A stretch of 64,000 bases of DNA, taken from NCBI GenBank assembly GCA_040398845.1, contig JBBATH010000013.1, positions 1-64,000 on the forward strand, read 5' to 3'. The DNA comes from WLND01 sp040398845. GTDB taxonomy: Bacteria > Actinomycetota > Actinomycetes > S36-B12. The notes under the pieces are model-generated. The model was not told the DNA's origin and made no database searches. It saw only the letters and a list, made by a program, of their open reading frames with translations. Position numbers and translations under genes: made by a program. This document shows positions 25,534-33,874 of this stretch, piece after piece (the first letter of the stretch is position 1; the number at the start of each line of letters is the position of its first letter).

Positions 25534-26343
25534 ATGCCAGCCTCATCCGGATTCCTCCCACCCTTCACGCCAGGCGGCGGTTCCGCCATCATTCCCGAGA
25601 TGCCCTGGTACTACTCGGGCACGCTCATGACCGTTGAATACCGCACCGATCCGGTCAATGTCCGCGCCATCCTCCCCCCGGAACTCAGCCTTGCCTCCGA
25701 GGATCCAGGCGCCGTCGCCTTCATCTGGGCCGACTGGCAGTCATGCAGTACCGGCGGGGCTGAGCTTCTTGACCCGGCACGGTCCCAGTACCTCGAGGCT
25801 TTCGTGGTCGTCCGATGCGAGTACGAAGGCGTCACCTACAGTCGATGCGTCCTCATCTGGGTCACCACGGATTTTGCCATCGCGCGCGGCTGGTTCCAGG
25901 GCTACCCCAAGAAGCTCGGTAGTGCATTCGTCACCCGCCCCTACAACCGCGGATCGGCAGCGCCGCGGATCGCGAAGGACGGTGCGTTCGGCGCATCACT
26001 CGCCGCCTACGACCATCGCCTCGCCACCGCGAGGGTCACCCTTCGCGAGCCAGCTCCATCGAATGGCTTCGTCAACGGTCACAAGATGCTGCACCATCGC
26101 GTCATGCCGTCGATCGTTCCTGGAGCCGGAATGTCGCTCAACCAACTGGCGACCATGGGCGGGGTCGATCTTGATCTCGGGCAGCCCTGGGTCGGCGATG
26201 CTGAGCTAACCCTGCACGACTCGCCATGGGATCAGCCGGCATCGCTACTTCCGGTCGACGAGATCATCGCCGGCTACTACTGCGAGGTCGGCACAACATT
26301 CAATGGCGGCACGCTCCTCGTCGACAACTCCGCACCGATCTAG
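25534..26343 (+). CDS. Acetoacetate decarboxylase-family protein
   Basis: 269 aa of the ADC fold. The catalytic Schiff-base lysine region is ARGWFQGYPKKLGSAFVTRPYN. Upstream family features include PPEL and VYxxYxxxx-like acid positions, here LEAFVVVRCEYEGVTYSRCVLIW. ADC-like enzymes decarboxylate beta-keto acids or catalyse related aldol and dehydration steps. ATG at 25534 is taken as the start. The luciferase-like gene follows 9 bases later, so they form an operon. The actual substrate may be a ring-cleavage-derived keto acid, suggested only by the shared operator. Confidence 0.8.
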   Translation: MPASSGFLPPFTPGGGSAIIPEMPWYYSGTLMTVEYRTDPVNVRAILPPELSLASEDPGAVAFIWADWQSCSTGGAELLDPARSQYLEAFVVVRCEYEGVTYSRCVLIWVTTDFAIARGWFQGYPKKLGSAFVTRPYNRGSAAPRIAKDGAFGASLAAYDHRLATARVTLREPAPSNGFVNGHKMLHHRVMPSIVPGAGMSLNQLATMGGVDLDLGQPWVGDAELTLHDSPWDQPASLLPVDEIIAGYYCEVGTTFNGGTLLVDNSAPI

Positions 26344-26352
26344 GAGAATCCC

Positions 26353-27282
26353 GTGACGCCGAGGCTGGTGAGCGTCCTCACTGAAAACTGGACTATGGCG
26401 GATCCCCGAGATATTCGCGGCATCGTCCGGATGGCCCAGGAGGCAGAGGATGCCGGATTCGACATGATCATGATCAGCGACCACGTACTCCTCGGGCCAT
26501 CGGCTGGCGCGCAGGGTCGCATGGAGAACCCGCGCGACTATGCGATGCCGGGGAACCAGGATCCGGCAACCGAATGGCCTTCGTCGATCGTCATGCTGAG
26601 CGCCATCGCCGCCGCAACCACCCGCATTCGCGTCGGTGCCATCGCCCTCATCGCCCCACTGCGTCACCCCCTCGCCCTCGCGAAGGACCTCGCGACCCTC
26701 GACCTCCTCGCCGAGGGACGCCTCGTCATCCAGCCGACCGTGAGTTGGCATAAGGATGAGTACGACGCCCTCGGAGTGCCGTTCGACAAGCGTGGACGCA
26801 TCCTCGACGAGGACCTCGAAATCTGGTCCCGGGTATGGGCGCACTCCCCTGCCTCATTCCAAGGGGAGTTCTTCGACTTCACCGATGTCTACGTCGATCC
26901 CAAGCCGTTCACCCCTCAAGGGCCCGCCATGTGGTTCGGCGGCGAACGCCTGACCGATCCCGTGCTTCGGCGTCTCGTGCGCTACGGCAGCGGTTACCAC
27001 CCGCTCGGGCGACCCAAGCCTGACGATGTCGCCAAGCTCCGCGCGGCCCTCGAGGCAGCCGGACGATCCCTGGACGAGATCGAGATGGTCGGCGGAACGA
27101 GGGTCGCGTTCCCCGACGCTCATTCTGTGGCGCCCCTCCCGGGGGCCCTTGAGGGCATTCCGGCGCAGATGGCGATGGGCTTCACCACCTTTTGCATCAA
27201 GCCGTCAATCTTCATCGACGATCGTGCAGAGCACGCGAAGTTCTGCCGCGAGGTGGTTCAGCGCGTATCTGCGCTCACCTGA
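26353..27282 (+). CDS. Luciferase-like (LLM) F420/FMN-dependent oxidoreductase
   Basis: 309 aa TIM-barrel flavin/F420 enzyme. Visible are GFDMIMISDHVLLG, TTRIRVGAIALIAPLRHPLALAKDLATLDLLAEGRL and a PMWFGG-like segment (GPAMWFGGERL). The subgroup resembles actinobacterial F420-dependent oxidoreductases. GTG at 26353 has AGGAG upstream. It is in an operon with the ADC-like gene. It could be a monooxygenase or a reductase; F420 use is inferred from the subgroup, not shown. Confidence 0.82.
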   Translation: MTPRLVSVLTENWTMADPRDIRGIVRMAQEAEDAGFDMIMISDHVLLGPSAGAQGRMENPRDYAMPGNQDPATEWPSSIVMLSAIAAATTRIRVGAIALIAPLRHPLALAKDLATLDLLAEGRLVIQPTVSWHKDEYDALGVPFDKRGRILDEDLEIWSRVWAHSPASFQGEFFDFTDVYVDPKPFTPQGPAMWFGGERLTDPVLRRLVRYGSGYHPLGRPKPDDVAKLRAALEAAGRSLDEIEMVGGTRVAFPDAHSVAPLPGALEGIPAQMAMGFTTFCIKPSIFIDDRAEHAKFCREVVQRVSALT

Positions 27283-27291
27283 AGCTCACCA

Positions 27292-28137
27292 TCAACTGAA
27301 GACGACGGTCCGGCTCCCGGTCATGAGGATGCGATCCTCCGCGAACAGTCGCACCGCTCTGGCCAGCACCATTCGCTCAACATCGCGTCCCATCTCTGCG
27401 AGCGCTGCCGCTGAGTGCGCGTGAGTGACGCGCTGGACATCCTGCTCAATGATTGGGCCCTCATCGAGATCAGCGGTGACGAAATGGGCGGTTGCCCCGA
27501 TGAGCTTCACCCCTCGTTCAAATGCTTGGTGGTAGGGGCGAGCACCCTTAAACCCGGGAAGGAAGGAGTGGTGGATGTTGATGGCTCTGCCGGAGATCTC
27601 CCTGCAGAGATCGTTCGAGAGCACCTGCATGTAGCGGGCGAGCACAACTACGTCGATGCTGTGCTCCTTGATCAACTCCAGTAAGCGTGCCTCTTGCGCC
27701 GACTTCGTCTCAGGGGTGACCGGCAGGTGCACATAGGGGATCCTCGACCGGGCAGCGATCTCGGCGCAATCGGGGTGGTTTGACACGATGAGTGGGATGT
27801 CGATCTGAAGTTCACCGAGTTGATGCCGGTAGAGCAAATCGACGAGGCAGTGATCGAATTTCGACACCATGAGCAACACCCGGCGCCGATCATCCTCGTG
27901 ACGAAGGGTGATGATTGGGCCGAGATGGGCTGTGGCCTCAACGACTGCGGCGCGGACTGCAGCGAGATCATCATTGGACGTTTCGAATCGCGTGCGCATG
28001 CAGAACTGATCGGTCGTGGGCTCAGTGAACTGCGCCTGCTCGAGGATGTTCGCCCCGACCGTGAGGAGTGCTCCCGTGATCGCGTGGGTGATGCCGGGAC
28101 CATCGGGGCAGCGGAAGGTGAGGACATATGCAGTCAT
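27292..28137 (-). CDS. purU: Formyltetrahydrofolate deformylase
   Basis: 281 aa. The N-terminal ACT domain (RCPDGPGITHAITGALLTVGANI) is followed by a formyltransferase-like hydrolase domain with ISNHPDC, VVLARYMQVLS, NIHHSFLPGFKGARPYHQAFERGVKLIGATAHFV and the catalytic aspartate in TADLDEGPIIEQDV. PurU cleaves 10-formyl-THF to formate and THF and balances the one-carbon pool. It lies beside an operon with a THF-dependent GcvT-like protein, which fits disposal of methyl-derived one-carbon units. A hairpin separates it from the upstream permease. Confidence 0.95.
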   Translation of the reverse strand: MTAYVLTFRCPDGPGITHAITGALLTVGANILEQAQFTEPTTDQFCMRTRFETSNDDLAAVRAAVVEATAHLGPIITLRHEDDRRRVLLMVSKFDHCLVDLLYRHQLGELQIDIPLIVSNHPDCAEIAARSRIPYVHLPVTPETKSAQEARLLELIKEHSIDVVVLARYMQVLSNDLCREISGRAINIHHSFLPGFKGARPYHQAFERGVKLIGATAHFVTADLDEGPIIEQDVQRVTHAHSAAALAEMGRDVERMVLARAVRLFAEDRILMTGSRTVVFS

Positions 28138-28181
28138 GGGAGAAGGCTATTCCGAATTCGTTTCGACGTTGGCTGCCCGAT

Positions 28182-28221
28182 CGGCCGGGACCACCCCTTG
28201 GAGGAGTCGTGGTCCCGGCCG
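28182..28221 (-). terminator. Hairpin between the second APC permease and purU
   Basis: 13-bp perfect arms (CGGCCGGGACCAC / GTGGTCCCGGCCG) with a 14-base loop, 25 bases downstream of the permease stop on the minus strand. It likely ends or attenuates permease transcription. Confidence 0.72.
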
Positions 28222-28246
28222 CCCGGGTACTCAGTGGCGCAGGGGG

Positions 28247-29710
28247 CTAGCTCACCTCGTTCGCAAGGTCTGCCATCGCATCGGTGCTGAGTCGCGTACG
28301 ACGGATGAGGAAGATCCCAAGCCCAACGACGAATGCCACGATCGCGGTGGCCGCGAGCAGGAGCGCCTGCTCCTTGGAGGTTCCAACGAGTAACTCGAAA
28401 TTCCCGACGATGAGCCACAACGAGTATCCAAGGAGGATGATCGAAAGGATCGGCGACAGGAGCCGAGCCCAGAGCCCAGCATCGGTTCCCTTGTTCTTCG
28501 CGAAGAAGACGAGAACGGCCAATGCAGTGAGCACGTAGAGCGACACGAGCGCCACGACTGCAATACCGCTAAACCAGTAGAACACCACGGCGATCGGGTC
28601 GGCGTTCGTCACCACAGCGATCAGAATGAAGATGAGCACCGTGATGGTTTGCACAACGGACGACACATACGGTGACCCGCTTGCGCGCGTTCGCGACAGC
28701 GACTTCGGCAGGACGCCATCACGACCCAAGGTGTACTGATAACGGGCGATGCCGTTATGAAAGGCCAGGTTGCACGCGAACATCGACGTGATGACGAACA
28801 GACTCATGAGCACCGGTGCCCACGATCCGAGGTACTGCTCTCCCGAGGCAAAGACGTACTGTGCGGGGTCGCCACCCTCGAGGGTCGCAAGGGCAGCCTC
28901 AACGGCGTTGCTCGGCCCGTAGCCGACGATGAGCATCCACCCGGTGAATGCAAAGAAGAGGGTGATGAGGCAGATCGAGATGAGAGTTGCCCGCCCGACG
29001 GTCTTCTTCGGGTTTCGGGTCTCCTCTCCGTAGAGCGCGGAGGACTCAAAGCCGAACATCGACGCGAAGGCGAAGATGAGCGCCACCGAGATGCCAGCAG
29101 CCGTGAGATTCCCTATGCTCCACACCTCACCCGCGGCGAACCCCTCGCCGGCGCCGCCCGTGAAGAGGATGGCGAGTGAAGGCAGGATCATCGTTCCCCA
29201 CTCAAGCACCATGAGAACGAGCAGAACCTTCGCTCCGATCTCAACGCCGAGGTATCCGAAGACCTGGATGATGGCCATGAGAATAAGGGTGAGGACCCAC
29301 CATGGCAGTTCAATCCCCGTGTAGTTGGCGAGGGTTCCGCTCGCGACGACGCCGAAAAAGCCATACACGGCCAATTGCACGGTCGTGAAGGCCCACCACG
29401 CCAGGCCCGCAGCGCCCAGTCCGACGGGCAGACCCAGACCGCGCCCAACAAACGCATAGAGCGCTCCCGCATTCGTCACCTGACGAGACATCGCGATGTA
29501 GCCCGAGGCGAAAATGAGCAAAATTGCGCCGACGAGCACGAAGGCCATCGGGGCGCCAATTCCGTTGCCAAGGACCATGGCGGTCGGAATCGCGCCGGTG
29601 AGACCGATAAGGGGACTCGCTGCTGAGAGCACGAGGATGACAACCCCGATCGTGCCGAGCGAGTTCGCCTTAAGTTTCGTTGAACTGACCTGCTCCACTT
29701 CCATGGCCAT
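28247..29710 (-). CDS. APC-superfamily permease (second copy)
   Basis: 487 aa with about 12 membrane segments. Helix 1 is ANSLGTIGVVILVLSAASPLIG; YAFVGRGLGLPVGLG and FESSALYGEETRNPKKTVGRATL match the family and the paralogue at 10918-12462. ATG at 29710 has AGGAGA about 7 bases upstream. An operator-like site at 29753-29773 lies just upstream and matches the one beside the TetR gene at 32179. Probably imports the substrate of the P450/GcvT-like operon. Confidence 0.9.
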   Translation of the reverse strand: MAMEVEQVSSTKLKANSLGTIGVVILVLSAASPLIGLTGAIPTAMVLGNGIGAPMAFVLVGAILLIFASGYIAMSRQVTNAGALYAFVGRGLGLPVGLGAAGLAWWAFTTVQLAVYGFFGVVASGTLANYTGIELPWWVLTLILMAIIQVFGYLGVEIGAKVLLVLMVLEWGTMILPSLAILFTGGAGEGFAAGEVWSIGNLTAAGISVALIFAFASMFGFESSALYGEETRNPKKTVGRATLISICLITLFFAFTGWMLIVGYGPSNAVEAALATLEGGDPAQYVFASGEQYLGSWAPVLMSLFVITSMFACNLAFHNGIARYQYTLGRDGVLPKSLSRTRASGSPYVSSVVQTITVLIFILIAVVTNADPIAVVFYWFSGIAVVALVSLYVLTALAVLVFFAKNKGTDAGLWARLLSPILSIILLGYSLWLIVGNFELLVGTSKEQALLLAATAIVAFVVGLGIFLIRRTRLSTDAMADLANEVS

Positions 29711-29752
29711 GCCGTCTCCTGATTTTTGGGGCCCGAAGGCCAGTTGTCGCAG

Positions 29753-29773
29753 AGTTGTCCATTTGGATAGTTC
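29753..29773. promoter_or_regulatory. TetR operator candidate upstream of the second APC permease
   Basis: AGTTGTCCA-TT-TGGATAGTT(C). It shares the centre TCCATTTGG and the half-site TGGnTAGTT with the palindrome at 32100-32133, beside the TetR gene. It lies 43-63 bases before the permease start. Confidence 0.6.
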
Positions 29774-29785
29774 TGTCAAGCACTT

Positions 29786-30964
29786 TCAGTGAAATTCAAT
29801 CGGCAGGCTGCTGATGTTTCGGATGAACTCCGTGTGCTTGTGCGTGACAGTGCCACTCACGCGGTAGTCGGGGAAGCGCTCGACAAGGGCGCTTATTGCA
29901 CACTCGGCCTGCGCCCGGGCGAGGAGTTGGCCATGGCATCCATGCTGCCCAGCCCCGAAGGCCATCTGCAGTCGGGTGAGCTCCGGACGGGAGTGATCGA
30001 ACGTCTCGGGGTCAGGAAACACCCGCTCGTCCATGTTCGCCGAGCCGATCATTCCGAGCACGATCGACCCTGCGGGGAGGGTCTCCCCCGAGATGTCGAT
30101 GTCTTCAGTCGAGAATCGCGTGACAAACTGCTCCGGGGTGTCGAGGCGAAGAATTTCGGAGATAATGTCGTTTCGCACGTCGGGGTGCGATCGAAAGAGT
30201 TCTCGCTTATCTGGGATTTCGGCCAGAAGTCTGATCCCGTTCTGAATCAGGAACGAGTTGTCCAAATGCCCCACCGCGTAGAAAAGCGTCACCGTGGCCA
30301 TGATCTCGGCCTCGCTCATGTCACCCGCCTCCTGAGCCGCGAGAAAGGCATCGAGGAGTGAGGTGCCCGGGTTACGGCGCTTGAACTCGACGAGGTCTCT
30401 GATGTACTCGACATACCAGGTAAAGGCCGCTTGTGCGCCGGCCACGTCTTCATCCGTGGCAGCCGGTCGCAAGGCCCTGCCCATCTCGATGACCTTCTGA
30501 CGGCACTCGGCTGCATCGTGGGTTCCGACACCCAGGATGTAGGCCATCGTGCCGAATGTGGCGGCGAACGAGAGATCATCACAGGCATCAAGGCCACCTA
30601 CGGACTCCCCCTCATCGAGGGCCCTGTCGACAATTCGACGAGTCTCAACAATCCAGTCCGCCGTGCGCTCAGCCGTAAACCACTTCGCGCTGATGCCTCG
30701 AAGGCGGCCGTGATCAGGCGAGTCCATCCCGAGCACCGAGTCGTGGAAGATGTTCGCCACGCCAAAGTCAAGTTGCGCGGCGCTCAGCCTCTTGTCCCGG
30801 AGGAGTGCCGCAACGTCGTTATGACGAACGACAGCGAACACGCCGAGTGGACTCTCGTACAAGGGTGTGAGATCACGGACGATTCGGTAGTAGGGGTACG
30901 GGTTGTCCTGATAGACCGGGTCTGCAAAGGGCAGGAGGTCCACATTCACCGAAAGCACGCTCAT
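29786..30964 (-). CDS. Cytochrome P450 (second, atypical active site)
   Basis: 392 aa. The heme loop FGAGQHGCHGQLLARAQAE contains the cysteine ligand, and ExxR is in SEILRLDTPEQF. The I-helix reads FYAVGHLDNSFLIQNG, so the usual acid-alcohol pair (G-x-D/E-T) is missing and replaced by Leu-Asp. Such P450s often use substrate-assisted or peroxygenase-like chemistry, or act on special substrates. ATG at 30964 has AGGAG upstream. It starts 7 bases after the GcvT-like gene and is cotranscribed with it. With a THF-dependent partner, an O- or N-demethylation pathway is plausible but not proven. Confidence 0.88.
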   Translation of the reverse strand: MSVLSVNVDLLPFADPVYQDNPYPYYRIVRDLTPLYESPLGVFAVVRHNDVAALLRDKRLSAAQLDFGVANIFHDSVLGMDSPDHGRLRGISAKWFTAERTADWIVETRRIVDRALDEGESVGGLDACDDLSFAATFGTMAYILGVGTHDAAECRQKVIEMGRALRPAATDEDVAGAQAAFTWYVEYIRDLVEFKRRNPGTSLLDAFLAAQEAGDMSEAEIMATVTLFYAVGHLDNSFLIQNGIRLLAEIPDKRELFRSHPDVRNDIISEILRLDTPEQFVTRFSTEDIDISGETLPAGSIVLGMIGSANMDERVFPDPETFDHSRPELTRLQMAFGAGQHGCHGQLLARAQAECAISALVERFPDYRVSGTVTHKHTEFIRNISSLPIEFH

Positions 30965-30971
30965 GACACTC

Positions 30972-32072
30972 CTAGGACTTCACTCGGATTCGGTCTGGGT
31001 CATACACCGGTGTCCTGAGGACCTCAGCTTCACGAACCCCTGATGGCACCTCGACGGTAAGAAGCTGACCCACACGAGCAACATCTCGGTGTAAACGCGC
31101 CATTGCGATCGTCGAGCCACCGAGAGCGGGCGAGGGAACCGCCATCGTCACCTGACCCACGCCAAGGCCCTCGACCTGAATCGGTGCCCCATCCAAGCCC
31201 TCTGAATCACCTTCAATGCGAATCGTCATCACTCTTCCGATCGCGGAGTCCCTCCTCTGGAGAAGGGACTCACGTCCGATGAAGTTCCCCTTCTCGAAAT
31301 CAACTGACCAGCCCAGTCGGCATTCGAAGGGTGACAGCGTGCCGTCGTATTCAACTTCGGCCATGACCATCCCAGACTCAATGCGGCACATCATGAGTGC
31401 GGCAGCACCGCATGCTCTGGCATCAAATTGCGCACCGGCCTCCGCAATTGCAGCCATGAGTGCCGAAGCGTCAGCAATCGGGGCCACCACCTCGAACCCG
31501 AGTTCCGCCGTGAAACCGATCCGATTGATCTGCACCGCTCGGCCCGCGAGGTCGATCCCCGTCTTGAATGTGTAATAGGGAAAGGACTCGTTCGATAAAT
31601 CGGAGTCGGTGAGGCCCTGAAGGAGTTCCCTACTACGCGGTCCCTGCACTGAAAGAACGCAAACTTCTTTTCGCCCCTCGGTCAGCGTTGTCTCCGCTTC
31701 AAGCTCCCGTTCGATGATCGGGCCGAGAGCGGGTGTGCCACCCACGAACAGCACGTGTTCCGGGCCGTAGACGGAGACAGTCGGGTCGTCCACCATCAAG
31801 CCCTCCGTGTCGACGACAACCCCGTAGCAGATCTCACCTGCACTCATCGCCATGATGTTCCGGCTGTGGACGCCATTTGCCACAGCCATCGCCCCCGGGC
31901 CTCGAATCTCCCATCGGTAGAGCATCGAGTACTCAAGCAGCCCGACCGCCTCTCTGAACGCGCGGTACTCCGACTCAGGGTCACTCACCCATAGCGGGAC
32001 TGCGTAACCCATGACATCGATCCATTCGGTCTCGAGATCTTCGGGGTACCCGTGGGCAAACGGGGTTGCCAT
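30972..32072 (-). CDS. GcvT-like (aminomethyltransferase-family) THF-dependent methyltransferase/demethylase
   Basis: 366 aa, GcvT N-terminal folate domain (about 1-250) plus C-terminal beta-barrel. Visible are LEYSMLYRWEIRGPGAMAVAN, CVLSVQGPRSRELLQGL, RIGFTAELGFEVVAP, and CRIESGMVMAEVEYDGTLSPFECRLGWSVDFEKGNFIGRESLL, where the carboxylate and ExGxxLxGxE-like region binds folate. Standalone relatives demethylate dimethylsulfoniopropionate, sarcosine-type amines or methoxy-aromatics. ATG at 32072 is preferred to one at 32108, which lies inside the operator. It is followed directly by the atypical P450 gene. The methyl donor is unknown. Confidence 0.83.
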   Translation of the reverse strand: MATPFAHGYPEDLETEWIDVMGYAVPLWVSDPESEYRAFREAVGLLEYSMLYRWEIRGPGAMAVANGVHSRNIMAMSAGEICYGVVVDTEGLMVDDPTVSVYGPEHVLFVGGTPALGPIIERELEAETTLTEGRKEVCVLSVQGPRSRELLQGLTDSDLSNESFPYYTFKTGIDLAGRAVQINRIGFTAELGFEVVAPIADASALMAAIAEAGAQFDARACGAAALMMCRIESGMVMAEVEYDGTLSPFECRLGWSVDFEKGNFIGRESLLQRRDSAIGRVMTIRIEGDSEGLDGAPIQVEGLGVGQVTMAVPSPALGGSTIAMARLHRDVARVGQLLTVEVPSGVREAEVLRTPVYDPDRIRVKS

Positions 32073-32099
32073 AAGACCTGAAGGACTGGACACACACAC

Positions 32100-32133
32100 C
32101 TCCGACAACTATCCATTTGGTTAGTTGTCGGAG
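32100..32133. promoter_or_regulatory. TetR operator, GcvT-like/TetR region
   Basis: Inverted repeat with perfect 12-bp arms (CTCCGACAACTA / TAGTTGTCGGAG) around a 10-base centre that itself holds TCCATTTGG. It lies 27 bases upstream of the GcvT-like start and is followed by the end of the TetR gene. The core recurs at 29753-29773. Confidence 0.65.
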
Positions 32134-32178
32134 TCTAGGTTGGACGACGCCGCTTGTCTTGCACATCACGAAACTTTG

Positions 32179-32760
32179 TCAGTCAGTGAGTTGAGCGCTC
32201 TTCAGCAACTCCCGAAGCCTTCGGATTGCCGCACGAGTTGTCTGTGGTTCATTGAGCGCAAGCCCCTCGAAGATCAATCCATCAAGAGCCGCGAACACCA
32301 ACGTTGCCAGCGCCTTGTCAGCCTCAACGCCGTGGGCACGAAGGTCAGCGAGCATGGCCTTACGAAATCCGGCGTACAGGTCACGTACGGCCCCTTTGAG
32401 TTCGGGGCGCCGTCGAGACTCGAGGATCACCTCAAACTGGAATGCGGTGAGCTCCTCCTCATCAATGAGAACTCGCGGCACATCCTTCGCCCAATCGTCA
32501 ATCGAGCCGCTCTCACCTAGGTTCGTCACCTCAATCGCAGGGCCGAGCGAGTACTCAGTGGCAGCTACAATCAGGGCATCACGTGACCCGAAGTGGTGAC
32601 GAACCAACCCGTGCGTGACACCGGCCGCGGTCGCTACTGCACGGTAGGTCAGGGCGCGAAGTCCGCCCCTTGCCACAACCGTGACCACAGCTCGAAGCAG
32701 TGCCTCGCGGCCGTCACCATAAGGAACGTCCGCCTTATCTGCACCCTGCAACCCCGCCAT
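32179..32760 (-). CDS. TetR-family transcriptional regulator (second)
   Basis: 193 aa. The HTH is at about residues 20-65 (LRALTYRAVATAAGVTHGLVRHHFGSRDALI), with a TetR C-terminal helical ligand domain. It is on the same strand as, and upstream of, the GcvT-like/P450 operon, and two matching palindromes (32100-32133, 29753-29773) lie at the promoters of that operon and of the APC permease. I infer that it represses both and responds to the imported substrate. Confidence 0.87.
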   Translation of the reverse strand: MAGLQGADKADVPYGDGREALLRAVVTVVARGGLRALTYRAVATAAGVTHGLVRHHFGSRDALIVAATEYSLGPAIEVTNLGESGSIDDWAKDVPRVLIDEEELTAFQFEVILESRRRPELKGAVRDLYAGFRKAMLADLRAHGVEADKALATLVFAALDGLIFEGLALNEPQTTRAAIRRLRELLKSAQLTD

Positions 32761-32902
32761 GCACCATTATTAGCAGACAGGTGGGTGTCACCTGGTCAGA
32801 AGTCCGTCGCACTGAATGATCGTCCTAGATGTACCGGTAATGTCCGTTGTCGATCGACCTTTGCACAGTCCCCAATGCTTGACCTCCGGAGTGGCAACGC
32901 GC

Positions 32903-33874
32903 ATGAACGAGCGGGCAACGCAGTGGCTTCCACGACGTACCTTCCGTTGCGTCGACGTTTCCCTCGAGGACGTCCTGCACGCGAAGTCGACCACTCGCGT
33001 CAGCGTCGTCATCCCCGCCCACGATGAAGCGCCCACCATCGAGGCCGTCATCGCCCGGATTTGCGAGGACCTCATAATCAAGTCCAAACTCGTTGACGAA
33101 CTCATCGTGATCGATAGCGACTCAGTGGATGAGACGGCAGCGGTCGCTCGCGCCGCCGGAGCAACCGTCTTTTCAGCGGCCGGCATTGAGCCAGAACTCG
33201 GCTGGCGACCAGGCAAGGGTGAGGCGATGTGGAAGTCACTGTTCGTCACCACCGGCGACGTCATCGTGTTCGTCGATGCCGACCTCATGAATTTCTCTTC
33301 AGCGTACGTCGTCGGTCTCGTGGCCCCACTGCTTTTCCACGAAGAAATCTCCATGGTGAAGGGCTTCTACGATCGGGATCTCTCACTCGATGGCGCCGGC
33401 AAGTCTCAGGGTGGGCGTGTCACCGAGCTCACCGCACGACCACTCATAAGCCTTTGGTGGCCCGAGCTGGCCGGAGTGATCCAACCGCTCGCGGGCGAGT
33501 GGTCAGCTAGGCGGGGCCTGCTGGAGTCACTTAACTTCCCGTCCGGGTACGGCATCGAGTTCGCTGCCCTGATCGACACATACGAGAAGCTCGGGCTTGA
33601 CGCCGTTGCGCAGGTTGACCTTGGAGTTCGCAGTCACGTCCATCAGGATCTTGCAAGCCTAGGGGCCATGGCAGCAGAAGTGGTCGCCGCAGCAGCCAGC
33701 AGACGGTTCAACGACACCTCGCCCTTGGACGCGAGCATCTCGCACGTGGGTAGGTCCTCCGGTGGCATCGCCGACGAATGGACGACCCGCCCGATCAACC
33801 TCGCTGAGCGTCCCCCTCGAGCCTCCCTGAACTCGGATCGTGAGCGAACGCAGCTAACTGAGGGAGCGCAGTGA
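32903..33874 (+). CDS. gpgS: Glucosyl-3-phosphoglycerate synthase
   Basis: 323 aa, nearly the length of the mycobacterial GpgS. GT-A fold (GT81 family): VSVVIPAHDEAPTIEAVI, DELIVIDSDSVDETAAVA, GKGEAMWKSL, the metal-binding DxD in VFVDADLMN, GGRVTELTARPL, and the C-terminal PINLAERPP. It transfers glucose from UDP/ADP-glucose to 3-phosphoglycerate for glucosylglycerate or methylglucose polysaccharides. ATG at 32903 is chosen from family length; GGAG is 11 bases upstream. It overlaps folP2 by 4 bases, the same pairing as in Mycobacterium, so this is a core rather than accessory operon. Confidence 0.93.
   Translation: MNERATQWLPRRTFRCVDVSLEDVLHAKSTTRVSVVIPAHDEAPTIEAVIARICEDLIIKSKLVDELIVIDSDSVDETAAVARAAGATVFSAAGIEPELGWRPGKGEAMWKSLFVTTGDVIVFVDADLMNFSSAYVVGLVAPLLFHEEISMVKGFYDRDLSLDGAGKSQGGRVTELTARPLISLWWPELAGVIQPLAGEWSARRGLLESLNFPSGYGIEFAALIDTYEKLGLDAVAQVDLGVRSHVHQDLASLGAMAAEVVAAAASRRFNDTSPLDASISHVGRSSGGIADEWTTRPINLAERPPRASLNSDRERTQLTEGAQ

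Noticed and set aside
29786..30964. Assignment as the guaiacol O-demethylase GcoA (CYP255)
   Set aside because: The sequence around the I-helix and heme loop does not match what I know of GcoA closely enough, and there is no GcoB-type reductase gene nearby.
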